A stretch of 36,210 nt of DNA. Source: an uncultured Actinomycetes bacterium. GTDB taxonomy: Bacteria; Actinomycetota; Thermoleophilia; Solirubrobacterales; Solirubrobacteraceae. The position numbers and the translations under genes are program-made. The stretch is taken from NCBI GenBank assembly GCA_937888775.1, contig CALAQT010000385.1, positions 1 through 36,210 of the forward strand, in the 5' to 3' direction. Under the pieces are notes generated by a model, which saw only the letters and a program-made list of their open reading frames with translations, did no database searches and had not been told where the DNA came from. This document shows positions 15,350 to 24,536 of the stretch, piece by piece; position 1 is the stretch's first letter; the number at the start of each line of letters is the position of its first letter.

Positions 15350-17911
15350 CTATTCGTACTGCAGCGCCTCGAGCACGTTGAGACGCCCCGCCCGCCGCGC
15401 GGGGAGAATCGCGGCGATGATGCCGGCGATTACCGCGGCGATTACGAACACAACCAGTGTTCCCCACGGGATCGTGAGGGAGGCGTAGTTGATCGCGATG
15501 CCGACCATCAATGCCAGCGCAACGCCGAGCGGAATGCCCAATGACGCTCCGAGCAGCGCAGTGATGATGCTCTCGTGGCGAATCATCCGCCGTAGCTGGC
15601 GCCGGCTCATCCCGACTGCGCGGAGCATGCCGAGCTCGCGGGTGCGTTCGAAGACGGTCAGGACGAGCGTGTTGACGATCCCGAACAGGCTGACCACGAT
15701 CGACAGCGAGAGAAGAACGTAGAGCAGGTTGAGCAGCGTCGTCAATCCCTGCTCCTGGTTGTGCCCGAACTGTGACTTGGTCTGGACCTTCGCGTCCGGG
15801 AAGTCGTTCAGCGCAGCCTCGAGTCGGCGTGTGTTGGCGGCGGTGACGCCGCCCTGCACGTTCACGAACGTGTAGAGATTCTGCGGGTTCGGGTAGATCT
15901 GGTCGAAGCGAGTCGTCGAGATCGTCACGTCGCCGTACGGGGAGCCGCCCTTCGGCGGGGCGGTCAGTCCGCGCACCACCAGGTGCAGCGTCGCCCCGGA
16001 GGGCGTCAGCATCGACAGCGGTGAGCCGACCCTGAGGTGGTGCTTGCCGGCGTAGTCGTTGGAGACAAACGCGCCGTCGCTGCCGAGCTGCGCCGGCGTC
16101 TGCGGGCCGCCGGCCTGCCACTTAATCGAGACAACGCGGCTGACATCCGGGGACACGCCGGTGACGCGGATCTGCGAGCCGAACGCGCGCCCGTCGCCGG
16201 CGCGCACGCCGGAGACGACCACCACGCCCGCCACCGTGCGCAGCGCGTTCGCCGAGGTGACGCTGATCGGGCTGAAGTTGTCGCTCGCGGTGACCGCGTA
16301 GTCGGCGACGAACAGCTGGTTGACCGCGTCCTCGAAGCGGGTCCTCAGGCCGGCGGCGAGCACCCCCACCATGGTCACGAGCGCGAGCCCGATCATCAGT
16401 GCGGCCGCGGCCGATGACGTCCGCGCCGGATTGCGGCTCGAGTTGCCGCGCGCCAGCGAGCCGGCCGCGCCGCCGAGCCTGGCGGCGGGCCAGCCGAGCA
16501 CGCGCACGAATGGCGGCACGAGGCTCGGCGCGAGCATCGCCACACCGACGAACAGCGCCGCCGCCCCGATCCCGATCGCGAGCAGCCGCAGAGTCGTCGA
16601 GAGGGCGCTGACCAGCACCCCGACGAGCATCAGCGCCACCGACGCCGAGATCGCGCCGAGCGCCGGATAGCTGCCAAGGTGGGCAAACCGGGACGGCGGC
16701 AGCACGGCGCCCTCGCGCACGGCGGCGATCGGCGGAACGCGAGTCGAGCGCAGCGCCGGCCGCAGCGCCGCGGCGAGCGTGACCACGACGCCGACGAGCA
16801 ACGAGAGCACGATCGTACGGGTCGCGAACACGGTGCTCGTCTGCGGCAGGTCGATGCCGAACGAGACGAACAGCGCGTTCAGGCCCCTCGCGAGCGCGAG
16901 CCCGAGGAACAGGCCCACGACCGACGCGAGCAGCCCGATCACAAACGCCTCGAGCATCACCGAGCTGAGCACTTGGCGGCGGGTGGCGCCGAGCGTGCGC
17001 AGCGTCGCGAGCTCCCGCGTCCGCTGCGCGATCGTGATCGAGAGCGTGTTGGCGATAACGAAGCTGCCTACGAACAGCGCAATGCCTCCAAACGCGAGCA
17101 GAAACGATTGGAAGATGTTCAGGAAGCCGCTCGTGTCCTTCGTCTCCTGCTGCGCCTGTCCCTGGCCGGTCCGCACCTGAGCGCTCGGTGGCAGGAGCGG
17201 CCGGATCACGCGTACGAGCTGCGCAGGCGAGACTCCGTGCTTGGCGGCGACGTCGATCTCGTCAAACCGGCCCTGCTTGTGCAAGAGCTGCTGCGCGGTC
17301 GCAAGGGTGAAGATCGCCATCGTCGCGCCACCAAGCGACGAGAGAGCCCCGAACTTGACCGTGCCCGAGATCCTGAACCGCTGCACCGGACCGCGGGCGA
17401 TCACCCCGATCTGCTGCCCGACCGAGAAGCCGTCAGTGTTCGCGGTCGCGGCGTCGATGTCGACCTCGTCCGAAGCGGTCGGCCACGCGCCGCTGGCGAG
17501 CGTCAGCGGATTGAAGCGCTGGCCGCTCGGGTCGTAGCCGAACGCCAGGCCGGGCGCGCCGCCCGCCGAGATCACTTTGCCGTTGTGGCCGATGAGCTGC
17601 GCCTGATCGTCGATCCCCCCGGACGCTTGCGCGACCTGCGGCAGCGCCCGGACCCGCGCTAGCAGCGAGGCCGGCAACGTGGGCAACGAGCTTCCGTTGT
17701 TGCCCGTGCCGATGCCGACTGCGCTCTTGCCCGTGATCACGGCGTCCGAATTCTTGTTGGCCTCCGTGAAGACGGTCGAGAAGGCGGCCTTGATCGTGTC
17801 GGTCAAGACGAATGTGCCGCTCACCATCGCCACGCCGAGCACGATCGCGATCGCGGTCAGCGTCGCACGCAGCTTGCGACCCAGCAGGCCCCTAAGCGCG
17901 ACGCGGATCAT
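15350..17911 (-). CDS. ABC transporter permease, FtsX/MacB type (two FtsX domains)
   Basis: 853 residues. An N-terminal membrane helix (RKLRATLTAIAIVLGVAMVSGTF) is followed by a MacB-like periplasmic domain (about 45-270), an FtsX module with QRTRELATLRTLGATRRQV, a second helix and extracellular domain, and a C-terminal FtsX module with ERTRELGMLRAVGMSRRQL. The duplicated architecture with about 8 or more helices is typical of actinobacterial LolC/MacB-like permeases. Its ATG overlaps the ATPase stop (ATGA at 17911-17908), so the two are translationally coupled. Likely substrates are lipoproteins, lipids or peptides; not resolvable. Confidence 0.93.
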   Translation of the reverse strand: MIRVALRGLLGRKLRATLTAIAIVLGVAMVSGTFVLTDTIKAAFSTVFTEANKNSDAVITGKSAVGIGTGNNGSSLPTLPASLLARVRALPQVAQASGGIDDQAQLIGHNGKVISAGGAPGLAFGYDPSGQRFNPLTLASGAWPTASDEVDIDAATANTDGFSVGQQIGVIARGPVQRFRISGTVKFGALSSLGGATMAIFTLATAQQLLHKQGRFDEIDVAAKHGVSPAQLVRVIRPLLPPSAQVRTGQGQAQQETKDTSGFLNIFQSFLLAFGGIALFVGSFVIANTLSITIAQRTRELATLRTLGATRRQVLSSVMLEAFVIGLLASVVGLFLGLALARGLNALFVSFGIDLPQTSTVFATRTIVLSLLVGVVVTLAAALRPALRSTRVPPIAAVREGAVLPPSRFAHLGSYPALGAISASVALMLVGVLVSALSTTLRLLAIGIGAAALFVGVAMLAPSLVPPFVRVLGWPAARLGGAAGSLARGNSSRNPARTSSAAAALMIGLALVTMVGVLAAGLRTRFEDAVNQLFVADYAVTASDNFSPISVTSANALRTVAGVVVVSGVRAGDGRAFGSQIRVTGVSPDVSRVVSIKWQAGGPQTPAQLGSDGAFVSNDYAGKHHLRVGSPLSMLTPSGATLHLVVRGLTAPPKGGSPYGDVTISTTRFDQIYPNPQNLYTFVNVQGGVTAANTRRLEAALNDFPDAKVQTKSQFGHNQEQGLTTLLNLLYVLLSLSIVVSLFGIVNTLVLTVFERTRELGMLRAVGMSRRQLRRMIRHESIITALLGASLGIPLGVALALMVGIAINYASLTIPWGTLVVFVIAAVIAGIIAAILPARRAGRLNVLEALQYE

Positions 17912-18681
17912 GACTGCAGCGTGCTCATCACCTCGAGCACATCCGCGGAGCTCGCCTCGGTCAGCTCCTTGACGATCAGCCCGTCGGCAAGGAACAGGAT
18001 CCGGTCAGCGATCGAGGCCGCGCGCGCCTCGTGGGTCACCATGACGATCGTCTGTCCGTAGGAGTCGATCGAGTCGCGCAGCAGCGCCAGGATCTCGCCG
18101 CCCGTCTTGGAATCGAGATTGCCCGTCGGCTCGTCTGCGAACACGATCGTCGGCCGCGTCACCAGCGCGCGTGAGATCGCCACCCGCTGCTGCTCGCCGC
18201 CGGACAGCTCCGAGGGACGATGGTCGCGGCGCTCGGCGAGCCCGGTCTTGGCAAGCAGCTCATCGAGCCAAGCGCGATCGGGCCGCTGCCCCGCGATCGA
18301 GAGAGGCAGCAACACATTCTCCTCGGCGCTCAGCATCGGCAGCAGGTTGAAGAACTGAAACACGAAGCCGATGTGCTCCCGACGCAGCCGAGTCAGCTTC
18401 GCGTCGTCGAGCGTCGTGATCTCGGTGCCGGCGATCTTGACCGTACCGCCGGTCGGCTTGTCGAGCCCGGCAAGCGAGTGCATCAGCGTCGACTTGCCCG
18501 AGCCGGACGGCCCCATCACCGTCACGAGCTGGCCACGGGCGACATCGAGCGAAACGCCGCGCAAAGCGTCGACCGCGGTCGCGCCTTCACCGTAGCGGCG
18601 GGTGACGTTGCGCGCCCCGACGACGTAGCCGTCGAGGCGGCCATCCCCTGAGGTTGGAGCATCATCGCCAGGCGCGGTCAG
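17908..18681 (-). CDS. ABC transporter ATP-binding protein (MacB/LolD-type)
   Basis: Walker A GPSGSGKS (57-64 counting from 18681), Q-loop FVFQFFNLLP, signature LSGGEQQRV, Walker B IVFADEP and switch H in VTHE are all present, so the ATPase is complete. The N-terminal strand expected in this family (ARNVTRRYGEG) is encoded upstream of the first common start, a TTG at 18564 that would truncate it. Between the upstream in-frame TGA and that TTG there is no ATG or GTG. The best placed start is CTG 18681, 7 nt after a -10-like TATACA. About 257 aa from there. It pairs with the FtsX-type permease. Confidence 0.9.
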   Translation of the reverse strand: MTAPGDDAPTSGDGRLDGYVVGARNVTRRYGEGATAVDALRGVSLDVARGQLVTVMGPSGSGKSTLMHSLAGLDKPTGGTVKIAGTEITTLDDAKLTRLRREHIGFVFQFFNLLPMLSAEENVLLPLSIAGQRPDRAWLDELLAKTGLAERRDHRPSELSGGEQQRVAISRALVTRPTIVFADEPTGNLDSKTGGEILALLRDSIDSYGQTIVMVTHEARAASIADRILFLADGLIVKELTEASSADVLEVMSTLQS

Positions 18682-18688
18682 TAAGCGC

Positions 18689-18718
18689 TGTATAGCACGC
18701 GGCGGTGCCTGCGGTCAG
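18689..18718 (-). promoter_or_regulatory. Putative promoter of the ABC transporter operon
   Basis: On the minus strand CTGACC (18718-18713), an 18-bp spacer and TATACA (18694-18689) form a sigma-70-like promoter. The transcription start would fall on or next to the CTG at 18681, implying a leaderless message. Confidence 0.5.
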
Positions 18719-19126
18719 TCGCGGCGTCGCGATTCACCAGATGGCTCCACTGGCCCGACACAGCCGACCCGCAGAGACGATCGCTTGCGGATGCATGCCA
18801 GCGGCCGTCAGGGCGCCGCGGTGGCAAAGCTAGCCCGCCGATCCGGCACGCTCAGCCAGCCAGCGATCGAACGCGCTTGGCGCCGCCGGTCCAGTTCTCG
18901 CGAAGAGAACCGTCTGGTGACGGGGCACCTCCGCGCTGGCGTCTGCCTTCCCGGATCGCGGCCGGTTCCAATTCATGCGAAGGAGAACGTTGTCGGCGAC
19001 GTTGAGCTGGATACCTGGATCGGCGGTGGACGACTGCGCGTGCGGACCGGCAGCGCGCGACGACGTGGCGCCATCGCCTGCACCGCGTCGCGTACTGTCT
19101 CCGGCATCCACCGCGAGGAGACCAGC
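18719..19126. other. Intergenic stretch without a recognised gene
   Basis: About 400 bases between the ABC promoter and the Rieske gene. Open frames here are not supported by ribosome sites or recognisable domains. GAGGAG near the end belongs to the Rieske start. Confidence 0.5.
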
Positions 19127-19495
19127 ATGCCCGATGCAGCAGCCAGCGCTACCCGCCTCGTCGCCGTCGAGGATCTCGACGAGCGCCAGGTCACTGTCGT
19201 AGAAACGCCGCACGGTCCGCTCGCCGTTGGTATCAGCGGCGGTGAGCCGTTCGCGGTTTCCAACCGCTGTCGCCATCTCTTCGCCTCGCTCGGCGAGGGA
19301 CGGGTTGCTAGCGATGGGTGCCTTGAGTGTCCGCGGCACGCGGCCCGCTACGACGTGCGCACTGGTGCGATGAGCCGCGGCCCACAGGGCGCGTTCAAAC
19401 CACTGGCGGGTGTCGTGAAGAACACGACAGGCGCCCGAGCGCTCAAGACATTCCCCGTCACGCTGCGCGACGGCGCGATCTGCTTGGAGGGCTGA
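19127..19495 (+). CDS. Rieske [2Fe-2S] ferredoxin-like protein
   Basis: 122 residues, ATG 19127 with GAGGAG 7 nt upstream. Cluster ligands are C48-x-H50 (CRH) and C68-x-x-H71 (CPRH), separated by 17 residues, matching a Rieske domain (NRCRH ... ECPRHAARYD). No membrane anchor or oxygenase catalytic domain, so it is a soluble stand-alone electron carrier, as in dioxygenase ferredoxins or NirD-like subunits. The partner enzyme is not in the immediate neighbourhood. Confidence 0.9.
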   Translation: MPDAAASATRLVAVEDLDERQVTVVETPHGPLAVGISGGEPFAVSNRCRHLFASLGEGRVASDGCLECPRHAARYDVRTGAMSRGPQGAFKPLAGVVKNTTGARALKTFPVTLRDGAICLEG

Positions 19496-19618
19496 CGGTG
19501 CGCGGGCGACCGCCGAAGACGACCGGCTGCTCGGAGTGGCGCTCGCCCTGATCCGTAGCACCGGGCTCGGCCGGGCTCGTGTCCAGCCCGACACGCCTGC
19601 TAGAACAGCGACGCACTC

Positions 19619-19810
19619 ATGTCGATCATCGCATGCCCTTCTTGCGGCGCGCGCAACCGCGTCGGGCCAATGCCGCGGGGAACGCCGCGCTGCTCCGGTT
19701 GCGAGACGGCGCTTCCCTGGGTGATCGACGCCGACACAGGCACGTTCGACGAGGAGTCAAGCGCCACGGTTCCGGTGCTCGTTGACTTCTGGGCGACCTG
19801 GTGCGGGCCC
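19619..19810 (+). pseudogene. Truncated thioredoxin (TrxC/thioredoxin-2 type)
   Basis: The frame from ATG 19619 gives an N-terminal zinc ribbon (CPSC ... CSGC, residues 6-28), then VPVLVDFWATWCGP at about 51-64. At the redox motif WCGPC the second Cys is replaced by Ala, and the remaining thioredoxin fold cannot be found in any frame. The 3' half seems replaced by unrelated sequence running up to the end of the convergent cyclase gene at 19945. As it stands it cannot form the active-site disulfide. Confidence 0.7.
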
Positions 19811-19944
19811 GCTGGTGGGCCGCTCCGAGACGCCTGCAGTGTCGCCGTTGCGGAAGCGTCGCTCAGGTACTTGCCAGGAGATCCAGCGCCGTCTGCCGCT
19901 TTCGCGCGACACCAGCATCGCGGTTACGTCAAATCCGCTGCCTG

Positions 19945-21068
19945 TCAAACGGGGGAAGCCGAGCGCAGGCGGTACGCGGAGATCGGCTCGCCGAACCCGC
20001 GGATGTCCAGACTGCCGCGCGACTCCCAGTCGAAGCGGCCCGCGGTTGCGCGCACGACGGCCTCCGACGCGAACAGCTCGTCGCGCCCAGCGAGGCCGAG
20101 CAGCCGCGCCGCCAGGTTGACAGCACCGCCGAAGTAGTCTCCTTCACGGTACAAAGCCACACCGTGGTGGACGCCGGCATGCACCCCCGGCGCGCCGCCT
20201 CCGCGCATCTGGTCGATGATGCGAACGCAAGCGGCGACGGCTTCGTCGGGCTCCGGATAACTGAGCATGAACCCATCGCCGAGGGCCTTAACCACGTGAC
20301 CGTGGTCCCCAAGCTCGCCCGTGACCACGACCGCCAGGCGCTCAATCAGGTCGACGGCGGCTGCGTCACCATGTGCCTCCGCGTATCCGCTGAAATCCTT
20401 CAGGTCGCAGAATACGAACGTCACCTCGATTGCGCCGGGCAGCACGCCCTCCGTGGTCCTGATCTCAGCCTCGCGCACGACCGCCTGAGTGACCTCGTGC
20501 TCGACGCGCCGCCGATGTACGCCGAGCAGCATCGGGTCAGCGAGCGGCAGGAGCTCCCCAAAGCCTGCTGCACAGCCTGTTGGGCGCTCACCGGACCGCC
20601 CCCGGCGCTCCTCAGCTTCGGCTCGACGTAAAGCCGAAAAAGGTTGACCTGAGTCCGAGCGATGTGGGCGAGTGCCTGGCCATAGACGCGCACGATCTGC
20701 AAGTAGACCTCCGGTGGCCAGATCTCGCGCAGAAGGCCAAAATGCACAAGAACGTCGGCCTCGGCCACGGTGAAGTAGGCCTCCTGCGGGTCCGGAGCGG
20801 GCAGGCCGAAGTTCAACACGACCAGGCGTGTCTCATCCACGGTGAGCCCGCCGTCGGCCTCGATCTGGGCCGGCGAGACCGTGCGCTCGCCGCGCACTGG
20901 ATCGAGCGCGGCATCAAAGATCGCAGCGGCCTTGGCCGCTGCGCCATGGTCCTCAGCGCCAGATGACATCGCCGCATGATCGCGCGTCTCGAGCGAGATC
21001 GGAAGATTGGCAAATCGTGCACGGGCCGTGGAGACGCTCCTGTTCGGGCGAGCTCCCGTTTCGGTCAT
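19945..21068 (-). CDS. Class III adenylate cyclase with N-terminal regulatory domain, interrupted by a -1 frameshift
   Basis: Reading from ATG 21068 (alternative 20969) gives about 170 residues of a helical regulatory domain resembling that of the pH-responsive cyclase Rv1264 (TVSPAQIEADGG, ADVLVHFGLLREIWPPE). The catalytic domain lies in the -1 frame: FCDLKDF (first metal Asp), VKALGDGFML (second Asp and substrate Lys), GDYFGGAVNLAARL (Asn/Arg transition-state residues). The frames meet at TTTGGGG (20562-20556), a U UUG GGG heptamer. Either -1 ribosomal frameshifting fuses them, or one G is missing (GGGGG restores ALGELLPL), or the catalytic part starts separately near ATG 20532. All catalytic residues are intact. 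Confidence 0.8.
20556..20562 (-). promoter_or_regulatory. Candidate -1 slippery heptamer T TTG GGG inside the adenylate cyclase gene
   Basis: In the upstream frame the codons are TTG GGG. Slipping back one base gives TTT GGG and then GAG CTC CTG, which enters the cyclase catalytic frame. It fits X XXY YYZ. The palindrome GGAGCTCC follows immediately but overlaps the site. Confidence 0.4.
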
Positions 21069-21226
21069 CCGTGTAGCCCTGCCGCGCAGTACACGTAAGG
21101 TCGATCCCGAGAGAGAGGTCCCGAGTGCGCACCTCGAAGTCCGAGCAGTGCGATCGGCACACGCAGTCGAGGGTGGGCCGTAGGGGGTGTGCGGGCCGCC
21201 GGGAAGTGGCTATCGTCCGTGGGGTC
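21069..21226. other. Divergent intergenic region, cyclase / monooxygenase
   Basis: 158 bases between the divergent starts must contain the promoters of both genes. No consensus boxes stand out. Confidence 0.4.
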
Positions 21227-22756
21227 ATGATCGGTAGCACGGGTACGGCGGTAGTGAACGGCTCTGACGGGGGCCTGCGCGACGTGCGGGTGGCGATCAT
21301 CGGTGCGGGGTTCGGCGGTCTCGGGGTAGCGATCAAGCTGCGCGAGGCCGGCTTCGAAGACTTCCTTGTGCTTGAGCGCGACGAAGCGCTCGGCGGCACT
21401 TGGTGGGCGAATACGTACCCGGGGTGTGCGTGTGACGTGCCGGCTCACCTTTATTCGTACTCGTTCCAGCTGAACCCGAACTGGAGCAGGATGTTCGCGC
21501 CGCAGCCGGAGATCCTGGAGTACCTGCGCCGTACCGCGCGTGAGCGGGGCATCGAGGGCCATCTGCGGTTCCGGACCGAGGTCCACGGCGCGCGGTGGGA
21601 CGAGGACGCGCAGCTGTGGCATGTCGACACGAGCCGCGGGTCGCTGAACGCCCAGGTGCTCGTCGCTGCCGCCGGCGGGCTGGTCGAGCCGAACTACCCC
21701 GACATTCCTGGGCTTGCCGACTTCCAGGGCGCGTGCTTTCACTCTGCACGCTGGGATCACGACCATGACCTGCGCGGTGAGCGCGTCGGCGTGATCGGGA
21801 CCGGCGCGTCGTCGGCGCAGTTCATTCCCGAGGTCCAGAAGCTGGCGTCCCAGCTGACCGTCTTGCAGCGCACGCCCGGCTGGGTGATGCCGCGCCTGGA
21901 CCACCCACATTCCGACACGCAGAAGCGTCTGTTCGCGCGCTTTCCGACCCTGCAGCGTGCGGTCCGAACCTCGCTGTACTACACGGCCGAAGGGCTGGTG
22001 CTCGGGCTCGTCTACGACCAGCGGCTGCTAAAAGCGCTTGAGCGCATCGCACGCCGGCATCTCGAGAAGCAGGTGCCGGATCCCGAGGTCCGCGCGCGGC
22101 TGACCCCGAACTTCCGGATCGGCTGCAAGCGCATCATCTTCAGCAACGACTATCTGCGCTCGTATGCGGAGCCCAACGTCGAGCTCGTCAGCGACGGTAT
22201 CCGCGAGGTGGTGGGGGACGGCGTGATCACGAACACCGGGCGACACATCGAGCTGGACACGATTCTCCTGGGGACCGGCTTCCAGGTCTTTGATCCCCCG
22301 CACGCGTCAGGCGTGGTCGGCCGTGACGGGCGGACGCTAAGGGAGAGATGGAGCGACGGTGGGATCCGCGCCTACCTCGGGACGGCGGTCGCCAACTTCC
22401 CGAACCACTTCATGGTGATGGGGCCGAACACGGGCCTCGGCAACAACTCGATGATCAACGTGATCGAAGCGCACGCCGGCTTCGTCGTCGAGGCGTTGAA
22501 GACAATGGACGCGCGCGGTCTGGCGAGCGTTGAGGTTCGCGAGGACGTTGAGAAGCGCTACAACGAGAACATCCAGGCACGCCTGCAGCACACGGTCTGG
22601 AGCGAGGGCGGCTGTAAGAGCTGGTACGTCGGCCCCGACGGGCGTAATCACACGCTGTGGCCATCGTTCACCGACGCGCTCAAGCGCCGGCTCGCGCGCT
22701 TTGACGAGTCCGACTTCGTGACGCGTACGCGCACCGGCGAACGGGTCGGCGTCTGA
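21227..22756 (+). CDS. Flavin-containing monooxygenase, Baeyer-Villiger type
   Basis: 509 residues from ATG 21227. FAD motif GAGFGG at 26-31, GGTWWANTYPGCACD typical of BVMO FAD binding, the BVMO fingerprint FxGxxxHxxxW (FQGACFHSARW) and the NADPH motif GTGASS are all present, with MGPNTGLGNNS near the C-terminus. Length is usual for type I BVMO. Known chemistry: NADPH- and O2-dependent conversion of ketones to esters or lactones, or heteroatom oxidation. The longer frame from 21125 is less likely because the Rossmann fold begins soon after 21227. Confidence 0.92.
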   Translation: MIGSTGTAVVNGSDGGLRDVRVAIIGAGFGGLGVAIKLREAGFEDFLVLERDEALGGTWWANTYPGCACDVPAHLYSYSFQLNPNWSRMFAPQPEILEYLRRTARERGIEGHLRFRTEVHGARWDEDAQLWHVDTSRGSLNAQVLVAAAGGLVEPNYPDIPGLADFQGACFHSARWDHDHDLRGERVGVIGTGASSAQFIPEVQKLASQLTVLQRTPGWVMPRLDHPHSDTQKRLFARFPTLQRAVRTSLYYTAEGLVLGLVYDQRLLKALERIARRHLEKQVPDPEVRARLTPNFRIGCKRIIFSNDYLRSYAEPNVELVSDGIREVVGDGVITNTGRHIELDTILLGTGFQVFDPPHASGVVGRDGRTLRERWSDGGIRAYLGTAVANFPNHFMVMGPNTGLGNNSMINVIEAHAGFVVEALKTMDARGLASVEVREDVEKRYNENIQARLQHTVWSEGGCKSWYVGPDGRNHTLWPSFTDALKRRLARFDESDFVTRTRTGERVGV

Positions 22757-22888
22757 ACGTCAGCGGGCCCCGCACGTGGAACAAGGCATCCGCGCGGCGG
22801 CGTCCTGCCCGACACCCCCGTTTGGGCGAATGCCACCGCGAGAACCCGGGCCGCTGTTGACCGCCCCTATCACCAAAACATGTCATAT

Positions 22889-22904
22889 CGGGGGTCTGCC
22901 CCCG
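22889..22904. other. GC hairpin downstream of the monooxygenase
   Basis: CGGGGG TCTG CCCCCG, a perfect 6-bp stem with a 4-nt loop in the convergent gap 22757-23045. A T-rich tail is weak (GTGTTGT), so it is at best a poor intrinsic terminator. The rest of the gap holds no supported gene. Confidence 0.5.
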
Positions 22905-23045
22905 GCGTGTTGTAGGTATGGACCTCCTCGGCTCATGCGTGACGCTGGGCCGCGCGGGCGTATCAGGTCGGCGGATCGCGGCCACCGCTTGAAACAGGAT
23001 CCGGCGAGCGCGGATCGTGTGGCCTGCAGGCTCCAGTGCTGAGCC

Positions 23046-24290
23046 TCAGACGTGCGACTCGGGCGGTGAGGAGGCCTGCTTGGAGAGGCGTGCGAGGGTA
23101 GCCTCCCAGGACAGCTGACCGGCGACCCAGCGCGGCCCTTGCGCCCACAGTTTGTCCAGGTAGGGTCCCAGGTATCGCGCGGCGATCTTCGCCTCGGGCG
23201 AGGAGGTCGGTGTCTCGCTGGCTCGCGAGTCTTGTGCGACGCCGCCCTCGATGCGAGCCGTGAAATACAGACGCCGGTCGTCGCGCCCGTTCAGCAGCGT
23301 GCCGTGGACCACGCCATCGAAGGGCGCGGGCTCGGTTGACGCGCCGGCCAGTGCGGCGATCGAGCTGGCGGCGGCGTCGGCCTGCTGCGCCGCGATCGCG
23401 CCGAACTTCACAGGGAAGTAGGTGGCGTCTCCGGCGGCATATACGCGCTCGGTCCCGGACACCTCGCAGTGCGGCGTGATCGGCAGGAATCCGTCGGCGT
23501 CCGCAGGCAGCCCGGCGATCGCCGGTCCAACAAGGCGCGGGACGGACACCACGCGGTCGAAGCGCAGCCGGCGTTCGCCCGGGTGCACGATCAGCTCGCC
23601 CGATGATGATTCGGCCTGCGCGCCGACAATCAGTTTGATTTCGGCGTCTGCCAGGAGGCCGGTTAAGGCGGCGCTGACGCTCTCGCCAAAGACCGCCAGC
23701 GGCCTCTTCTCAGCGGTGACGATCGTGACGTCGAGGTCGACGCTCTTTGCGCGAGCGCGCTCCCTCGCGAGCAGCGCCAGCTCGTAGACGGGCAGCGGCC
23801 ATGTCGGCTTGGGAGCCACGAACGCCAGGCTGCGCACGGAGCCGCTCTCGATCTCCTCGATCAACCGATTCAGCTCTTCCATGCGCGAGGGGTCCATCGC
23901 GACCGCGTCCGGTAATACCTCGCCGGTCCGGGCCCCGACGGCGATCACCAAGGCGTCGTAGGGCAACTCGCGCTGCCCACCGGTGCGCAGCACCCGCCGG
24001 TCGCAGTCGACCGCAGCCACCGTGTCGTGCTCGAGGGCTGCATTCAGCTCAGCCGCGACCTTCGCCAACGGCAGGTGGCGGGGAGGACTGCGTACGAAGG
24101 GCTCGAGCACCGCCACGGGCCGATAGACGAAGTCGGTGGCTGGCGCCACGAGCGTCAGCTTCACCCGGTCGCCGGCCAGCTCATGCAGCGCCAAAGCCGT
24201 CTCCAGTGCCGCCACGCCGCCGCCAGCAATCACAACCTCCAGCGCCGAGACGCCGGTCGCGCGAGCTGGATTCGATCTGCGACCGAGCAC
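23046..24290 (-). CDS. FAD/NAD(P)-dependent oxidoreductase (SQR/NDH-2-like fold)
   Basis: About 414 residues from a GTG at 24290 (ATG 24359 would add 23). FAD motif VVIAGGGVAALE near the N-terminus, FVYRPVAVLEPF, ALVIAVGART and the second FAD-binding GDATYF motif are as in sulfide:quinone reductase and type II NADH dehydrogenase proteins. Only two Cys are present (VDCDRR, PHCEVS), neither in the SQR catalytic positions, so sulfide oxidation is unlikely (inference). The Rossmann motif begins 17-20 residues after the chosen start; a later GTG exists at the motif itself, so the start is uncertain. Confidence 0.82.
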   Translation of the reverse strand: MLGRRSNPARATGVSALEVVIAGGGVAALETALALHELAGDRVKLTLVAPATDFVYRPVAVLEPFVRSPPRHLPLAKVAAELNAALEHDTVAAVDCDRRVLRTGGQRELPYDALVIAVGARTGEVLPDAVAMDPSRMEELNRLIEEIESGSVRSLAFVAPKPTWPLPVYELALLARERARAKSVDLDVTIVTAEKRPLAVFGESVSAALTGLLADAEIKLIVGAQAESSSGELIVHPGERRLRFDRVVSVPRLVGPAIAGLPADADGFLPITPHCEVSGTERVYAAGDATYFPVKFGAIAAQQADAAASSIAALAGASTEPAPFDGVVHGTLLNGRDDRRLYFTARIEGGVAQDSRASETPTSSPEAKIAARYLGPYLDKLWAQGPRWVAGQLSWEATLARLSKQASSPPESHV

Positions 24291-24536
24291 ACAACCACGA
24301 TAGGGTCCGGCTTGACGGTCGCCGACCGTACATCCCCGCAATCTCCCAGCGGACGCCACTGATTCGGGATCGGGCGGCGAAACTGCCGAAACCCGGTCTG
24401 GATGGGCTGGTCAGACGGCCCCCGTCCTTGACAGTCATGAAAGCTGGTGCGATTCACGCCAAGCATCCTGCACATCACAGCGGGGGAATAGTTGCCCTTC
24501 AGGAGTGACCGACTCCAGCAGCTCGTCGGCTCCAGT

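Noticed and set aside
16679..17662. Plus-strand open frame of 327 codons opposite the ABC permease
   Set aside because: Extremely Arg/Glu-rich shadow of the permease with no recognisable fold.
18785..19126. N-terminal extension of the Rieske protein from an ATG at 18785
   Set aside because: The extra 114 residues have no homology, and a good GAGGAG site precedes the ATG at 19127.
22889..22904. Intrinsic terminator after the monooxygenase
   Set aside because: Strong stem but no run of T after it on either strand.
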